Below, piece by piece: positions 25,083 through 34,020 of a stretch of DNA of 52,643 bases. This DNA is from Bacteroidetes bacterium GWF2_40_14 (lineage in GTDB: Bacteria; Bacteroidota; Bacteroidia; Bacteroidales; UBA932). The first letter of the stretch is position 1, and the number at the start of each line of letters is the position of its first letter. The stretch lies in NCBI GenBank assembly GCA_001769195.1, contig MEOK01000036.1, positions 41,987-94,629 on the forward strand. The letters run 5' to 3'. The notes under the pieces were generated by a model. It did not search any database. It was not told the origin of the DNA and worked only from the letters and a program-made list of their open reading frames with translations. Made by a program: the position numbers and the translations under genes.

Positions 25083-26915
25083 ATGGGTGTCGAACTAAAG
25101 AAAAAAAATATTCTTATAATCGGGACCATTGTTGTTGCAGTTTTGATTCTGCTACAGCTGGTAAATCTGCAGATACTGGACAATCAGTACAAGATTACAG
25201 CAAGCAACAATGCATTCCGGTACGATATCCGCTACCCGGCAAGGGGACTCATACTTGACCGTACGGGCAAGATTCTTGCCGGCAACGTTACTGCATACGA
25301 TATAATGATAACCCCTTTTGAGGTAACCGAGCTGGACACTGCCGACCTTTGCAGGATATTCGAACTGGACATTTGCAATGTCCGTAAAACACTTAAGGAC
25401 TATAGGCGGAACAGACGTAAAATAGGGTACCAGTCTATGCCGTTTGTGAAACAGATCTCCAGCCAGCAATACGCCGTGTTTCTGGAAAAGGCATACAAGT
25501 TCCCAGGGTTCAGTGCAATCTCGCGTACTGTAAGATCATACCCATATAACGCAGGAGCCAATCTGTTAGGTTATATATCGGAGGTTGACACCTCGTACAT
25601 ACGCAAGAATCCTGAATATAAGCGTGGCGATTATATTGGGCGCACCGGTATAGAGCAATCATATGAAGGGGTGCTTAAGGGAGAGAAGGGTTACAACATT
25701 TTTCTGCGAGATGTCAACAACAGGGTTAAGTCGAGCTTTGCCGAGGGGCAATACGATCTTAATGCGGTTCCCGGCAAAAACATAATATCTTCTATTGACG
25801 CAGAACTTCAAAGCTACGGAGAGTCTCTGATGGTTAATAAGGTTGGCAGCCTTGTAGCAATAGAACCATCCTCGGGAGAGATACTCACTCTGGTTTCCAG
25901 CCCTGGAATAGATGTAACTAAGCTTTCCACAATCAATAAATATTACAGTGAGCTTCTGAACGATCCGCTGAAACCTATGTTCAACAGAGCAGTGATGTCG
26001 CCATATCCTCCCGGTTCAGTATTCAAACTGGTCAATGGCCTGGTTGCCCTTCAAGAGGGAGTTCTGGATACGCTAGTGCGTTATCCGTGCAGCATGGGGT
26101 TCCATATCGGAAGAGGAGTGGCTTGTCACGCCCATCCCTCACCGCTGAGTCTTACAGGAGCTATAATGATGTCTTGCAACTCTTACTTTTGCTACGCATT
26201 CAGAAAAATAATGGATAACCCGGCATATCCCAATGTTGCTGCTGCATTCAACAGCTGGAAGGAGAAGGTGGAGAGTCTTGGATTTGGATTAAAGCTGGGA
26301 ACCGATTTCCCCTCTGAACAGGCAGGAATACTCCCAACGACTGGTGATTACGACAAAATTCACGGCAAGAACAGGTGGAGCTCCCTATCTATAATATCTC
26401 TGGCAATCGGTCAGGGAGAGATTGGAACAACCCCACTTCACCTTGCAAATTTTGCCGCTATAATTGCCAACAGGGGCTTTTACTACACTCCTCACATTAT
26501 AAAGGGGGCCGAGGATACTGTAATAAATGCAGATTTTTCAAAAAAACACTATGCAAAGATAGATGTGCAAAACTTCAAGAAGCTCATTCACGGAATGTAT
26601 CTGGCTGTGAACTCGGCCCCCGGATCGGGTGCTACGGCAAGAATTGCAGCTGTTCCCGGACTTGAAATATGCGGAAAAACCGGAACAGCACAAAATCCTC
26701 ATGGTAAGGACCACTCTGTTTTTATCTGCTTTGCTCCTAAGGACAATCCAAAAATTGCTGTGGCAGCTTATATAGAAAATGCAGGTTTTGGAGCAACATG
26801 GGCCGCACCCATAGCTTCTTTGCTAGTTGAAAAGTACCTCAACAAAAAGGTAGAAAGAAAAGATCTTGAGGTATATATACTCACTGGGAACACTATGATA
26901 AATGTTTTGAAATGA
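25083..26915 (+). CDS. mrdA: Penicillin-binding protein 2 (elongasome transpeptidase)
   Basis: 610 residues, single N-terminal membrane helix (about 9-28), PBP dimerisation domain (YPARGLILDRTGKILAGN, then ISRTVRSYPYNAGANLLGYI) and transpeptidase domain with the catalytic serine in YPPGSVFKLVNG, SxN in SCNSYF and KTGTAQNPHGKDHS. It cross-links wall made by RodA. It overlaps rodA by 4 bp (ATGA), typical of translational coupling. Confidence 0.95.
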   Translation: MGVELKKKNILIIGTIVVAVLILLQLVNLQILDNQYKITASNNAFRYDIRYPARGLILDRTGKILAGNVTAYDIMITPFEVTELDTADLCRIFELDICNVRKTLKDYRRNRRKIGYQSMPFVKQISSQQYAVFLEKAYKFPGFSAISRTVRSYPYNAGANLLGYISEVDTSYIRKNPEYKRGDYIGRTGIEQSYEGVLKGEKGYNIFLRDVNNRVKSSFAEGQYDLNAVPGKNIISSIDAELQSYGESLMVNKVGSLVAIEPSSGEILTLVSSPGIDVTKLSTINKYYSELLNDPLKPMFNRAVMSPYPPGSVFKLVNGLVALQEGVLDTLVRYPCSMGFHIGRGVACHAHPSPLSLTGAIMMSCNSYFCYAFRKIMDNPAYPNVAAAFNSWKEKVESLGFGLKLGTDFPSEQAGILPTTGDYDKIHGKNRWSSLSIISLAIGQGEIGTTPLHLANFAAIIANRGFYYTPHIIKGAEDTVINADFSKKHYAKIDVQNFKKLIHGMYLAVNSAPGSGATARIAAVPGLEICGKTGTAQNPHGKDHSVFICFAPKDNPKIAVAAYIENAGFGATWAAPIASLLVEKYLNKKVERKDLEVYILTGNTMINVLK

Positions 26916-28339
26916 CAGTAGGAATAAAATACAAAAAACTTGACTGGCCTCTCATAGCCTCATATTTGACGCTTGTGATAATAGGCTGGTTAAGCGTCTT
27001 TTCCTCTGTTTACGACCCCGATCACGCAGGAATTTTTGATATTTCACAAAGATACGGAATGCAGTTCATCTGGATAATCTCATCTCTTGGAATTGCAGTG
27101 CTTATACTATTTGTAGTAAATCCAAAGTTGTACAATGTAACGGCATGGTTCATCTATGCAATCAGCATATTTTTCCTTGTTGCCGTGCTGGTAGCCGGAG
27201 TAGAGATAAACGGTTCAAAATCATGGCTCATGCTTGGGCCATTCAGGTTTCAGCCTGCCGAATTTTCAAAAATCGCAACTTCTCTTGCCCTTGCGGCCCT
27301 AATGAGTACATATAACTTTCAGTTCAAGTCTTTGGGGGCCTTAGGAAGGATAGCTGTAACAATACTTTTTCCTATGGTCATGATTGTTCTGGAAAAAGAG
27401 ACGGGCTCGGCACTTGTATATGCCGGCTTCATTTTCATGCTTTACAGAGAAGGGCTCAACGGATGGTACCTCATTTTTGGAATCCTTGCTATATTACTCT
27501 TTCTTATAACTCTGTCTTTCTCTTCCTATGTCGCAATAATCTTCTTGTTTATAATTATGGTAGTTGCCCGTGCCCTGCTTACACGTCAGTTTATCAGACA
27601 TGGGGTCTTTCTGTTGTTCTACCTTCCATTGCTTATATTTTCAAGAAGACTGGGTGAGCTTTCGCTCTTTGATTTTCTCGGCCACTGGTCGGAGACAGCA
27701 TGGCTGGCGCTGTTTATTGCTCCACCTGTGATCTATCACACCATAAGCGCATTCAGACAGAAAATATCTCATCTCTGGTATATTCTGCTTTGCTTTATTG
27801 TCTCTTTTGCAATGATATTCTCTGTTGATTTCTTTTTTGAAAAGGTGCTTCAGGACCATCAGCGAGCAAGAATTGAAAATCTTCTTGGCATACATGTAGA
27901 TCTTAAAGGGGCAGGATACAATGTTCATCAGTCCAAGATTGCCATAGGTTCGGGCGGTTTTTCGGGTAAAGGTTTTTTGCAGGGTACCCAGACAAAATTC
28001 AACTTTGTGCCGGAACAAAGTACCGACTTTATATTTTGCACTGTTGGTGAAGAGTGGGGGTTCCTGGGTTCGGTATTTGTTGTGTTCCTCTATTGCTTTA
28101 TGATAATAAGAATCGTCAACCTCTCAGAGAAACAGAAGGATGCGTTTGCCAGGGTATATGGCTACTGCCTTGCCTCAATCATATTCCTTCATTTTTTCGT
28201 GAATATTGGAATGACAATCGGGCTCATGCCTGTAATAGGAATCCCCCTGCCCTTTGTGAGCTACGGGGGATCATCTCTATGGAGCTTTACTATTTTCCTG
28301 TTTATTTTTATCCGTTTAGATCTAGAGCGCTGGAAATAG
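26912..28339 (+). CDS. rodA: Peptidoglycan glycosyltransferase RodA
   Basis: 475 residues, SEDS-family polytopic protein that polymerises lipid II with PBP2. Landmarks: GSKSWLMLGPFRFQPAEFSK (family WxxxGxxxxQPSE region), KETGSALVYAGFIF, the loop with IGSGGFSGKGFLQGTQTKFNFVPEQ, DFIFCTVGEEWGFLG and the C-terminal GMTIGLMPVIGIPLPFVSYG. It is longer than E. coli RodA (about 370 residues) because of an extra central hydrophobic region. The 3' end overlaps the convergent biotin-carrier gene by 32 bp. Confidence 0.95.
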   Translation: MTVGIKYKKLDWPLIASYLTLVIIGWLSVFSSVYDPDHAGIFDISQRYGMQFIWIISSLGIAVLILFVVNPKLYNVTAWFIYAISIFFLVAVLVAGVEINGSKSWLMLGPFRFQPAEFSKIATSLALAALMSTYNFQFKSLGALGRIAVTILFPMVMIVLEKETGSALVYAGFIFMLYREGLNGWYLIFGILAILLFLITLSFSSYVAIIFLFIIMVVARALLTRQFIRHGVFLLFYLPLLIFSRRLGELSLFDFLGHWSETAWLALFIAPPVIYHTISAFRQKISHLWYILLCFIVSFAMIFSVDFFFEKVLQDHQRARIENLLGIHVDLKGAGYNVHQSKIAIGSGGFSGKGFLQGTQTKFNFVPEQSTDFIFCTVGEEWGFLGSVFVVFLYCFMIIRIVNLSEKQKDAFARVYGYCLASIIFLHFFVNIGMTIGLMPVIGIPLPFVSYGGSSLWSFTIFLFIFIRLDLERWK

Positions 28340-28718
28340 ATTCGTCTGAGGTCAGAAATTCGACATCTGCCTTAAGATAGATCATCAAGGTTCCCTTTGC
28401 CAGTTTTTCGCGCTCATTTACCAGAATCTTGTCTATCGTTCCGTCAAAAGGTGCCCTTATTATATTCTGCATTTTCATTGCTTCATAAACCATAATCTGA
28501 TCACCTTTTGTAACGTGGTCCCCAGTTTTAACCTTAATCTCTGTAACGGTGCCCGGTATAATGGAATAGATCTCCTGTAAGTCGGGTCTCTTCCATATTT
28601 TACGGTTACGTACCTTTTTTGTAAGATTCGTTTTATATATCCTGGCACCGGGAAAAATCTGAAGGGTCTCCATCATTTCTAAATCGGCGGGTGGCAGGGC
28701 ATTTATATTTTTTTTCAT
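28308..28718 (-). CDS. Biotin carboxyl carrier (biotinyl domain) protein
   Basis: 136 residues. The C-terminal 70 form a biotinyl domain with the biotin-acceptor lysine in YEAMKMQNII and hairpin partner GDHVTKGDQIMVY. The N-terminal 60 (ADLEMMETLQIFPGARIYKT, NRKIWKRPDLQEI) lack the Pro/Ala-rich linker usual in such carriers. It carries carboxybiotin between a biotin carboxylase or decarboxylase and the carboxyltransferase. Directly downstream of the carboxyltransferase gene (18-bp gap); together they form the alpha/gamma-like part of an acyl-CoA carboxylase or sodium-pump decarboxylase. Confidence 0.9.
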   Translation of the reverse strand: MKKNINALPPADLEMMETLQIFPGARIYKTNLTKKVRNRKIWKRPDLQEIYSIIPGTVTEIKVKTGDHVTKGDQIMVYEAMKMQNIIRAPFDGTIDKILVNEREKLAKGTLMIYLKADVEFLTSDESISSALDLNG

Positions 28719-28736
28719 TTCAGTTGGTTTAATTGT

Positions 28737-30284
28737 TTAAAACGGTGGAAGGCCGTGTTTTTTATTTGGCCTCTTTACTATTTTATCTTCAGAGACTTCG
28801 AATGAGTGAATCAGGTATTTTCTGGTATCCTTAGGGTCGATGACAGAATCTATATATCCCTTTGCCGCCGCAACATAAGGGTTGGCAAACTTTTGTTTGT
28901 ACTCCTCAACCTTCTCTCTGCGCATTGCATCAGGGTCTGCAGCTTCCATGATCTCTTTTCTGAAAATAATATTTGCAGCTCCCTCTGGTCCCATAACGGC
29001 AATTTCTGCCATTGGCCATGCAAATACGAAGTCTGCTCTCAGGTGACGTGAGTTCATAGCAATATATCCTCCGCCATAAGCTTTTCTGAGTATTATGGTA
29101 ACCTTTGGCACTGTTGCCTCGCTATATGCATAAAGCAGCTTGGCTCCATGCCTTATTACACCGGCATGTTCCTGATCAACTCCTGGCAGATAGCCCGGCA
29201 TGTCTTCCAATGTTACTATTGGAATATTAAAGGCATCGCAAAAACGGACAAATCTTGCAGCTTTGTCTGATGAATCACAATCCAGTACCCCTGCCAGAAC
29301 TAATGGCTGATTCGCTACAAAACCAACGTTTCTTCCGTCAATCCTGCCAAAGCCAACCACAATATTTGCTGCCCATAGTTCATGAACCTCAAGAAACTCA
29401 GAATTATCTGTAAGTGCACGTATTACATCTCTTACATCGTAAGGATTTGTTGGATCATCGGGGACAATCTTATCAATTGCGTACTTTCTTTCCGGCTCAT
29501 TTTTCTTAGTTTTTGGGTGTTTGCATTCGTTGTTGGCAGGTATATATTCCAACAGCGTCTTGATTTGCTCAAAACACTCAATCTCACTGTTTGCAAAAAA
29601 GTGTGCATTACCCGAAATCTCGCTGTGGACCCTGGCTCCGCCAAGTGACTCCATGTCAATCTCCTCTCCTAATACCGACTTGATAACCTCCGGGCCGGTG
29701 ATGAACATCTTTGAAATTTTATCAACCACAAATACAAAATCGGTCAATGCAGGTGAGTAGACTGCACCTCCCGCACATGGCCCCAGAATAACCGATATTT
29801 GAGGAATTACACCACTAGCCATTGTGTTTCTGAAGAAGATCTCTCCATAGCCTGCAAGTGAATTAACACCCTCCTGAATACGTGCACCTCCCGAGTCATT
29901 TATGCCAATCAGCGGAATACGCATTCTCAGGGCATAATCCATGATTTTTGTAATTTTTCTGGCATGCATCATTCCGAGTGAACCTCCTGCTACAGTAAAG
30001 TCCTGCGCATAAATAGCAATCGGTTTTCCCTTGATTGTACCTGTTCCAATTACAACCCCGTCACCTGCGAGGTCCTTTCCCTCCATACCGAATCCTCTGG
30101 CTTCGTGTTCAATGAAGAGGTCGTACTCATAAAATGATCCTTCATCAAGAAGGTGATTGATCCTTTCCCGAGCCGGAAGCTTACCCATGGCTATCTGCTT
30201 AGCAATGGCAGTTGCACCGCCCCCTTGTTCTGCTTTTGCCTTCCGTTCCTGCAGTTCGGAAATTTTTCTGCTTAATAAACTCAT
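28737..30284 (-). CDS. mmdA: Acyl-CoA carboxyltransferase (methylmalonyl-CoA decarboxylase alpha / propionyl-CoA carboxylase beta type)
   Basis: 515 residues with two crotonase-like halves: GGATAIAKQIAMGKLPARER, ARGFGMEGKDLAGDGVVIGTGT, INDSGGARIQEGVNSLAGYG, then in the second half GFVANQPLVLAGVLDCDSSD, MPGYLPGVDQEHAGVIRHGA and the KAYGGGYIAMNSRH loop. It moves carboxyl between carboxybiotin and propionyl/methylmalonyl-CoA, a step of the succinate-propionate pathway. No OadB/OadG membrane subunits or biotin carboxylase are adjacent, so whether it is a decarboxylase or a carboxylase cannot be decided here. Confidence 0.92.
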   Translation of the reverse strand: MSLLSRKISELQERKAKAEQGGGATAIAKQIAMGKLPARERINHLLDEGSFYEYDLFIEHEARGFGMEGKDLAGDGVVIGTGTIKGKPIAIYAQDFTVAGGSLGMMHARKITKIMDYALRMRIPLIGINDSGGARIQEGVNSLAGYGEIFFRNTMASGVIPQISVILGPCAGGAVYSPALTDFVFVVDKISKMFITGPEVIKSVLGEEIDMESLGGARVHSEISGNAHFFANSEIECFEQIKTLLEYIPANNECKHPKTKKNEPERKYAIDKIVPDDPTNPYDVRDVIRALTDNSEFLEVHELWAANIVVGFGRIDGRNVGFVANQPLVLAGVLDCDSSDKAARFVRFCDAFNIPIVTLEDMPGYLPGVDQEHAGVIRHGAKLLYAYSEATVPKVTIILRKAYGGGYIAMNSRHLRADFVFAWPMAEIAVMGPEGAANIIFRKEIMEAADPDAMRREKVEEYKQKFANPYVAAAKGYIDSVIDPKDTRKYLIHSFEVSEDKIVKRPNKKHGLPPF

Positions 30285-30305
30285 TAGATTTTTGTTTTAG
30301 TCTCA

Positions 30306-30313
30306 CAAAAATA
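30306..30313 (-). promoter_or_regulatory. -7 box TATTTTTG for mmdA
   Basis: A TAnnTTTG match on the minus strand, 21 bp before the mmdA start codon. Confidence 0.5.
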
Positions 30314-30352
30314 TGAAAATAATTTAATTCGCAAATTTTAGGAAATAATCAC

Positions 30353-30360
30353 TACATTTG
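30353..30360 (+). promoter_or_regulatory. -7 box TACATTTG for gcvP
   Basis: An exact TAnnTTTG match 40 bp before the gcvP ATG. Confidence 0.6.
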
Positions 30361-30400
30361 CAGTTCTAATTGCTATTAACAATCTAATAAATAACACAAT

Positions 30401-33241
30401 ATGTCACTTTCTTTTGTTGATCGCCACAACGGCCCAAGGGAGCACGATATCAAGGATATGCTCGCATTTATTGGCGCAAAAAGCTTGGATGAGCTTGTAA
30501 AACAAACCGTTCCTTCAGATATTCTTTTAGACAAGCCACTAGCTTTAGAAGATGCAATAAGCGAATATGAATATCTTGCCAAATTAAAGGCAATGGCCTC
30601 TAACAACAAGAACTTCCGCTCTTTAATAGGCCAGGGTTTTTATGGCACCGCCACGCTTCCGGTAGTTGTCCGCAACATATTCGAAAATCCAAGCTGGTAT
30701 ACTTCATACACTCCATATCAGGCAGAAATATCTCAGGGTCGCCTGGAGGCTCTTCTGAATTTCCAGACAATGGTTTCTGACCTTACCGGGTTCAAAATGG
30801 CAAATTGTTCTATGCTTGACGATTCAACAGCTGCAGGAGAGGCAGTGCGCATGATGTACGAACTTCGTTCCCGCGATGCCGTCAAAGCAGGAAAAAACAA
30901 AGTGATTATTGATTCAAATATATTCCCGCAGGTTCTTGCCGTTATCCAGACACGTTCAGAAGTTCTTGGAATTGAAGTTGTTGTTGCCAGATTCGACGCA
31001 GTTGAATTTGACGACAAATGTTTTGGCGCAGTATTACAATATCCCGCTGCAAACGGTGAGGTACGCGACTACTCTGCTTTCTGCGAAAAGGCACACTCAA
31101 AAGGTGTTCTTATAACTGCTGTAACCGACCTTCTTGCACTTGCTCTTATAAAGGAACCTGCTGCATGGGGTGCTGATATTGCCGTAGGTACTGCACAAAG
31201 ATTTGGACTTCCGATGGGTTTTGGCGGTCCTACTGCAGGATTCATGGCTACACGCGACGAGTACAAACGCAACATGCCAGGAAGGATCATTGGAGTCTCT
31301 GTTGACAGACTGGGCAACCCGGCTCTCCGCATGGCTCTTCAGACAAGGGAACAACATATTAAACGCGAAAAAGCAACTTCAAATATCTGTACCGCTACTG
31401 CACTTATGGCCTCAATGACAGGAATGTATGCAGCATACCATGGACCGGAGGGCATTAAATCGATAGCCACAAATGCTCATGCATATGCAGGTGCCGTTGC
31501 CGGAGAACTCAAGAAAGCCGGGTTTAAGCTTGCAGCAGAAAATTTCTTCGACACAATTGAGATTAGCGGCGTAAACGCAGAAGATATCGCAGAAGATATC
31601 AAAAGCAAGGCAGAAGCTAAAGGGTTGAATTTCTTTTACCCTTGCAGCAAATCTGTACGCATAAGCTTCGATGAGCTTTCAAACTGTCAGGAGGCTACAA
31701 CTATTCTGGAGGTATTCGGTCTTAAGAACATTGAGTGTCCCGGGGCTCCTAAAGGAAAAATCTTCATGGCCCGTGAAAGTTCATATCTAACAGCAGATGT
31801 GTTCAACAAATATCACTCAGAGACTGAGATGATGAGATACATGAAAAAGTTGGAGAGAAGGGATATCTCACTTACTCACTCTATGATTCCGCTGGGTTCT
31901 TGCACAATGAAGCTTAATGCAGCAGTTGAAATGTTCCCGCTAAGCTGGAGCGAGTTCACAAATGTTCACCCTTTTGCTCCTCTTGATCAGGTGGACGGTT
32001 ACATGCAGCTTATACACGAAGTTGAGAATGACCTCTCTGTAATTACCGGTTTCGATGCTTGTTCGCTTCAGCCTAACTCTGGTGCCGCCGGTGAGTATGC
32101 CGGTCTTATGACTATTCGTGCTTACCATATAGACAAAGGCAATCATGAGAGAAACGTAGTTCTGATACCTACCTCTGCACACGGCACTAACCCCGCATCT
32201 GCAGCAATGGCAGGTATGGAAATCGTACTAATTTCCTGCGACGAAAAAGGAAACATAAACGTAGATGAGTTCCGTCAGAAAGCAGAGCAATATAAGGACC
32301 GTCTCTCTTGCACAATGATCACCTACCCTTCTACACATGGTGTGTTCGAGGTTGAGATCCGTGAGATGGTAAAAATCATACACGATAACGGTGGTCTGGT
32401 ATACATAGACGGAGCAAACATGAACGCACAGGTTGGTCTTACTAATCCGGGTGTTATTGGTGCCGACGTTTGTCACCTTAACCTTCACAAGACTTTTGCA
32501 ATCCCTCACGGTGGCGGTGGTCCGGGCATAGGCCCTATCTGTGTTACCAAAGAGCTTGCTCCATACCTTCCATGCCACCCTTACTTGTGCAACTGCGAAA
32601 AGAAAGGGGTTTCTGCAGTTAGTTCTGCTCCTTACGGCTATCCGTCGGCACTGCCTGTAACTCATGCATACGTAAAGCTACTTGGCCCGGACGGTCTAAA
32701 AAAAGCAACTGAAGTTGCAATTCTTAACGCTAACTATATGTCGGCAAAACTGGCTCAAAATGGATTCAAAACCCTTTACACCGGTGGAATGGGCAGAGTC
32801 GCCCACGAATGTATTATTGATGTAAGGCACTTCAAGGCAGAATACGGTGTAGATGCAGGTGATTTGGCTAAACGCCTGATGGACTTTGGATTCCACGCAC
32901 CTACCCTCTCTTTCCCTGTTCACGAAACCCTTATGATTGAACCTACCGAAAGCGAACCTAAAGCAGAGATGGACCGCTTCATAGATGCTATGATCTCTAT
33001 TAAGAGTGAGTGCGAAGCCATCAAGGCCGGAACAATGGACAAGGATGACAACCCTCTCAAGAATGCTCCTCACACAGCTCTGGAGGTTACTGGTAATGAG
33101 TGGAACCACCCGTACAGTCGCCAACAGGCCGCCTACCCTCTTGAGTGGATAAAAGATAACAAGTTCTGGCCGCATGTTGCCCGCGTTGACAACGGTTTCG
33201 GTGACAGGAACCTGATGTGCAGCTGCGAGGGCTGGAAATAG
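30401..33241 (+). CDS. gcvP: Glycine dehydrogenase (decarboxylating), P protein
   Basis: 946 residues, the single-chain P protein of the glycine cleavage system (glycine decarboxylation onto lipoyl-H protein). N-terminal half: RHNGPREHDIKDML, PYQAEISQGRLEALLNFQTM; C-terminal half with the PLP lysine in HLNLHKTFAIPHGGGGPGIG and SALPVTHAYVKLLG. Length matches fused GcvP (about 950), unlike split GcvPA/PB. No gcvT/gcvH adjacent. Strong, long palindromic terminator follows. Confidence 0.96.
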   Translation: MSLSFVDRHNGPREHDIKDMLAFIGAKSLDELVKQTVPSDILLDKPLALEDAISEYEYLAKLKAMASNNKNFRSLIGQGFYGTATLPVVVRNIFENPSWYTSYTPYQAEISQGRLEALLNFQTMVSDLTGFKMANCSMLDDSTAAGEAVRMMYELRSRDAVKAGKNKVIIDSNIFPQVLAVIQTRSEVLGIEVVVARFDAVEFDDKCFGAVLQYPAANGEVRDYSAFCEKAHSKGVLITAVTDLLALALIKEPAAWGADIAVGTAQRFGLPMGFGGPTAGFMATRDEYKRNMPGRIIGVSVDRLGNPALRMALQTREQHIKREKATSNICTATALMASMTGMYAAYHGPEGIKSIATNAHAYAGAVAGELKKAGFKLAAENFFDTIEISGVNAEDIAEDIKSKAEAKGLNFFYPCSKSVRISFDELSNCQEATTILEVFGLKNIECPGAPKGKIFMARESSYLTADVFNKYHSETEMMRYMKKLERRDISLTHSMIPLGSCTMKLNAAVEMFPLSWSEFTNVHPFAPLDQVDGYMQLIHEVENDLSVITGFDACSLQPNSGAAGEYAGLMTIRAYHIDKGNHERNVVLIPTSAHGTNPASAAMAGMEIVLISCDEKGNINVDEFRQKAEQYKDRLSCTMITYPSTHGVFEVEIREMVKIIHDNGGLVYIDGANMNAQVGLTNPGVIGADVCHLNLHKTFAIPHGGGGPGIGPICVTKELAPYLPCHPYLCNCEKKGVSAVSSAPYGYPSALPVTHAYVKLLGPDGLKKATEVAILNANYMSAKLAQNGFKTLYTGGMGRVAHECIIDVRHFKAEYGVDAGDLAKRLMDFGFHAPTLSFPVHETLMIEPTESEPKAEMDRFIDAMISIKSECEAIKAGTMDKDDNPLKNAPHTALEVTGNEWNHPYSRQQAAYPLEWIKDNKFWPHVARVDNGFGDRNLMCSCEGWK

Positions 33242-33261
33242 TTTAACTGTTCTCGATACAC

Positions 33262-33302
33262 TACTAAAAACTCTGGCAGAGACTCTGCCAGAGTTTTTAG
33301 TA
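33262..33302. terminator. Palindromic terminator after gcvP
   Basis: A perfect 20-bp-arm palindrome around A33282 with core CTCTGGCAGAG / CTCTGCCAGAG and outer arms TACTAAAAA / TTTTTAGTA, ending in a T run. It is 20 bp after the gcvP stop, so an intrinsic terminator is plausible. It shares its core with the palindromes at 10600-10656 and 43069-43115, so it also belongs to that family. Confidence 0.75.
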
Positions 33303-33319
33303 TACTCTCAATTAACTCA

Positions 33320-33372
33320 TTAGGCAATGGGCATTAGGCATTAGTAATAGTATTTGGTAATTAGCAAATTAA
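33320..33372. repeat. Short third copy of the heptamer composite
   Basis: Three heptamers (AGGCAAT, GGGCATT, AGGCATT) followed by AGTAATAGTATTTGGTAATT and AGCAAATTAA. Apart from a few changes this is the junction seen at 751-785 between the heptamer and octamer arrays. The copy lies between the gcvP terminator and the next gene's 3' end. Confidence 0.8.
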
Positions 33373-33786
33373 TCACCTCCGTCCCGGAATAAGCTTTGTC
33401 CTGTTACTCTCCTCAAAGTACTTGAAGTACATAAAAAGCTTATAGTTGAATTCAAAATCGTACTTGATAAAAGGATCATACGCTATATAACTGTCTATTC
33501 TCCTGTCTCCTCTGTTGAACCTGCTGTTCCATTCGTTTACATACTGCAGGTTTGAGGATCTGAGATAATCGTTTGAATATTGAGACTTAGAGAAGCCTCT
33601 GCTGTTAAACCAGTAATCAAATCCTGGATCAAATACAATCAGTTCATATTCTGTTGAATCTGCAACGGAAATTGTATCCTTGACAGCTATCTTTCCCTTG
33701 GAATCCGATATGTTTCTCGGAATTCCGCAAGAGAACAACATGGTCAGAACTGAGGCCAAAATCAGTGTTTTCTGTATAGTTTTCAT
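33373..33786 (-). CDS. Small lipoprotein, DUF6146-like
   Basis: 137 residues. A signal peptide ends in a lipobox (LFSC, Cys20), so it should be a lipoprotein. The mature part has YELIVFDPGFDYWFNSRG, YVNEWNSRFNRGDR and YDPFIKYDFEFNYKLFMYFK, which resembles the family I recall as DUF6146 in Bacteroidetes (from memory, not checked). No enzymatic motif. Monocistronic, convergent with gcvP and divergent from the hypD leader. Function unknown. Confidence 0.65.
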   Translation of the reverse strand: MKTIQKTLILASVLTMLFSCGIPRNISDSKGKIAVKDTISVADSTEYELIVFDPGFDYWFNSRGFSKSQYSNDYLRSSNLQYVNEWNSRFNRGDRRIDSYIAYDPFIKYDFEFNYKLFMYFKYFEESNRTKLIPGRR

Positions 33787-33832
33787 ACATTAAATTTAAA
33801 CATTCTCAGCAATATTATAAACAGTTTATTTG

Positions 33833-33840
33833 TATATTTG
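33833..33840 (+). promoter_or_regulatory. -7 box TATATTTG upstream of the hypD leader
   Basis: An exact TAnnTTTG match. The first ATG downstream is at 33859 (leader ORF), and hypD itself starts 180 bp after the box, which leaves a long 5' leader. Confidence 0.6.
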
Positions 33841-33858
33841 TTTTCAAATCGAATTACA

Positions 33859-33933
33859 ATGACCTCTTACAAATTCATATCGAATTTATATCACAAACCC
33901 GGGAGGGGTCTTTTTTCTTGTCTTATAAGCTGA
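33859..33933 (+). CDS. Putative leader peptide upstream of hypD
   Basis: A 24-codon ORF (ATG 33859, TGA 33931-33933) beginning 18 bp after a -7 box, the same geometry as the trp leader at 7594. The peptide contains YKFISNLYHKPGRGLF. Its 3' half overlaps ACCCGGGAGGGGTCTTTTTT (about 33897-33916), which could form a weak ACCC/GGGT hairpin before six T, or pair GACC (33861-33864) with GGTC. I do not see a strong run of one codon, so an amino-acid sensing role is only suggested. It may be an untranslated coincidence in a 180-bp leader. Confidence 0.4.
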   Translation: MTSYKFISNLYHKPGRGLFSCLIS

Positions 33934-34020
33934 TTTTCTTACTCTGTCTTGTTTTTCCTGAGTCTGTCAAGTGCAGATTCTGTAATAAACTCTGTTTAAA
34001 AAATCAAAAATGTAATTATT

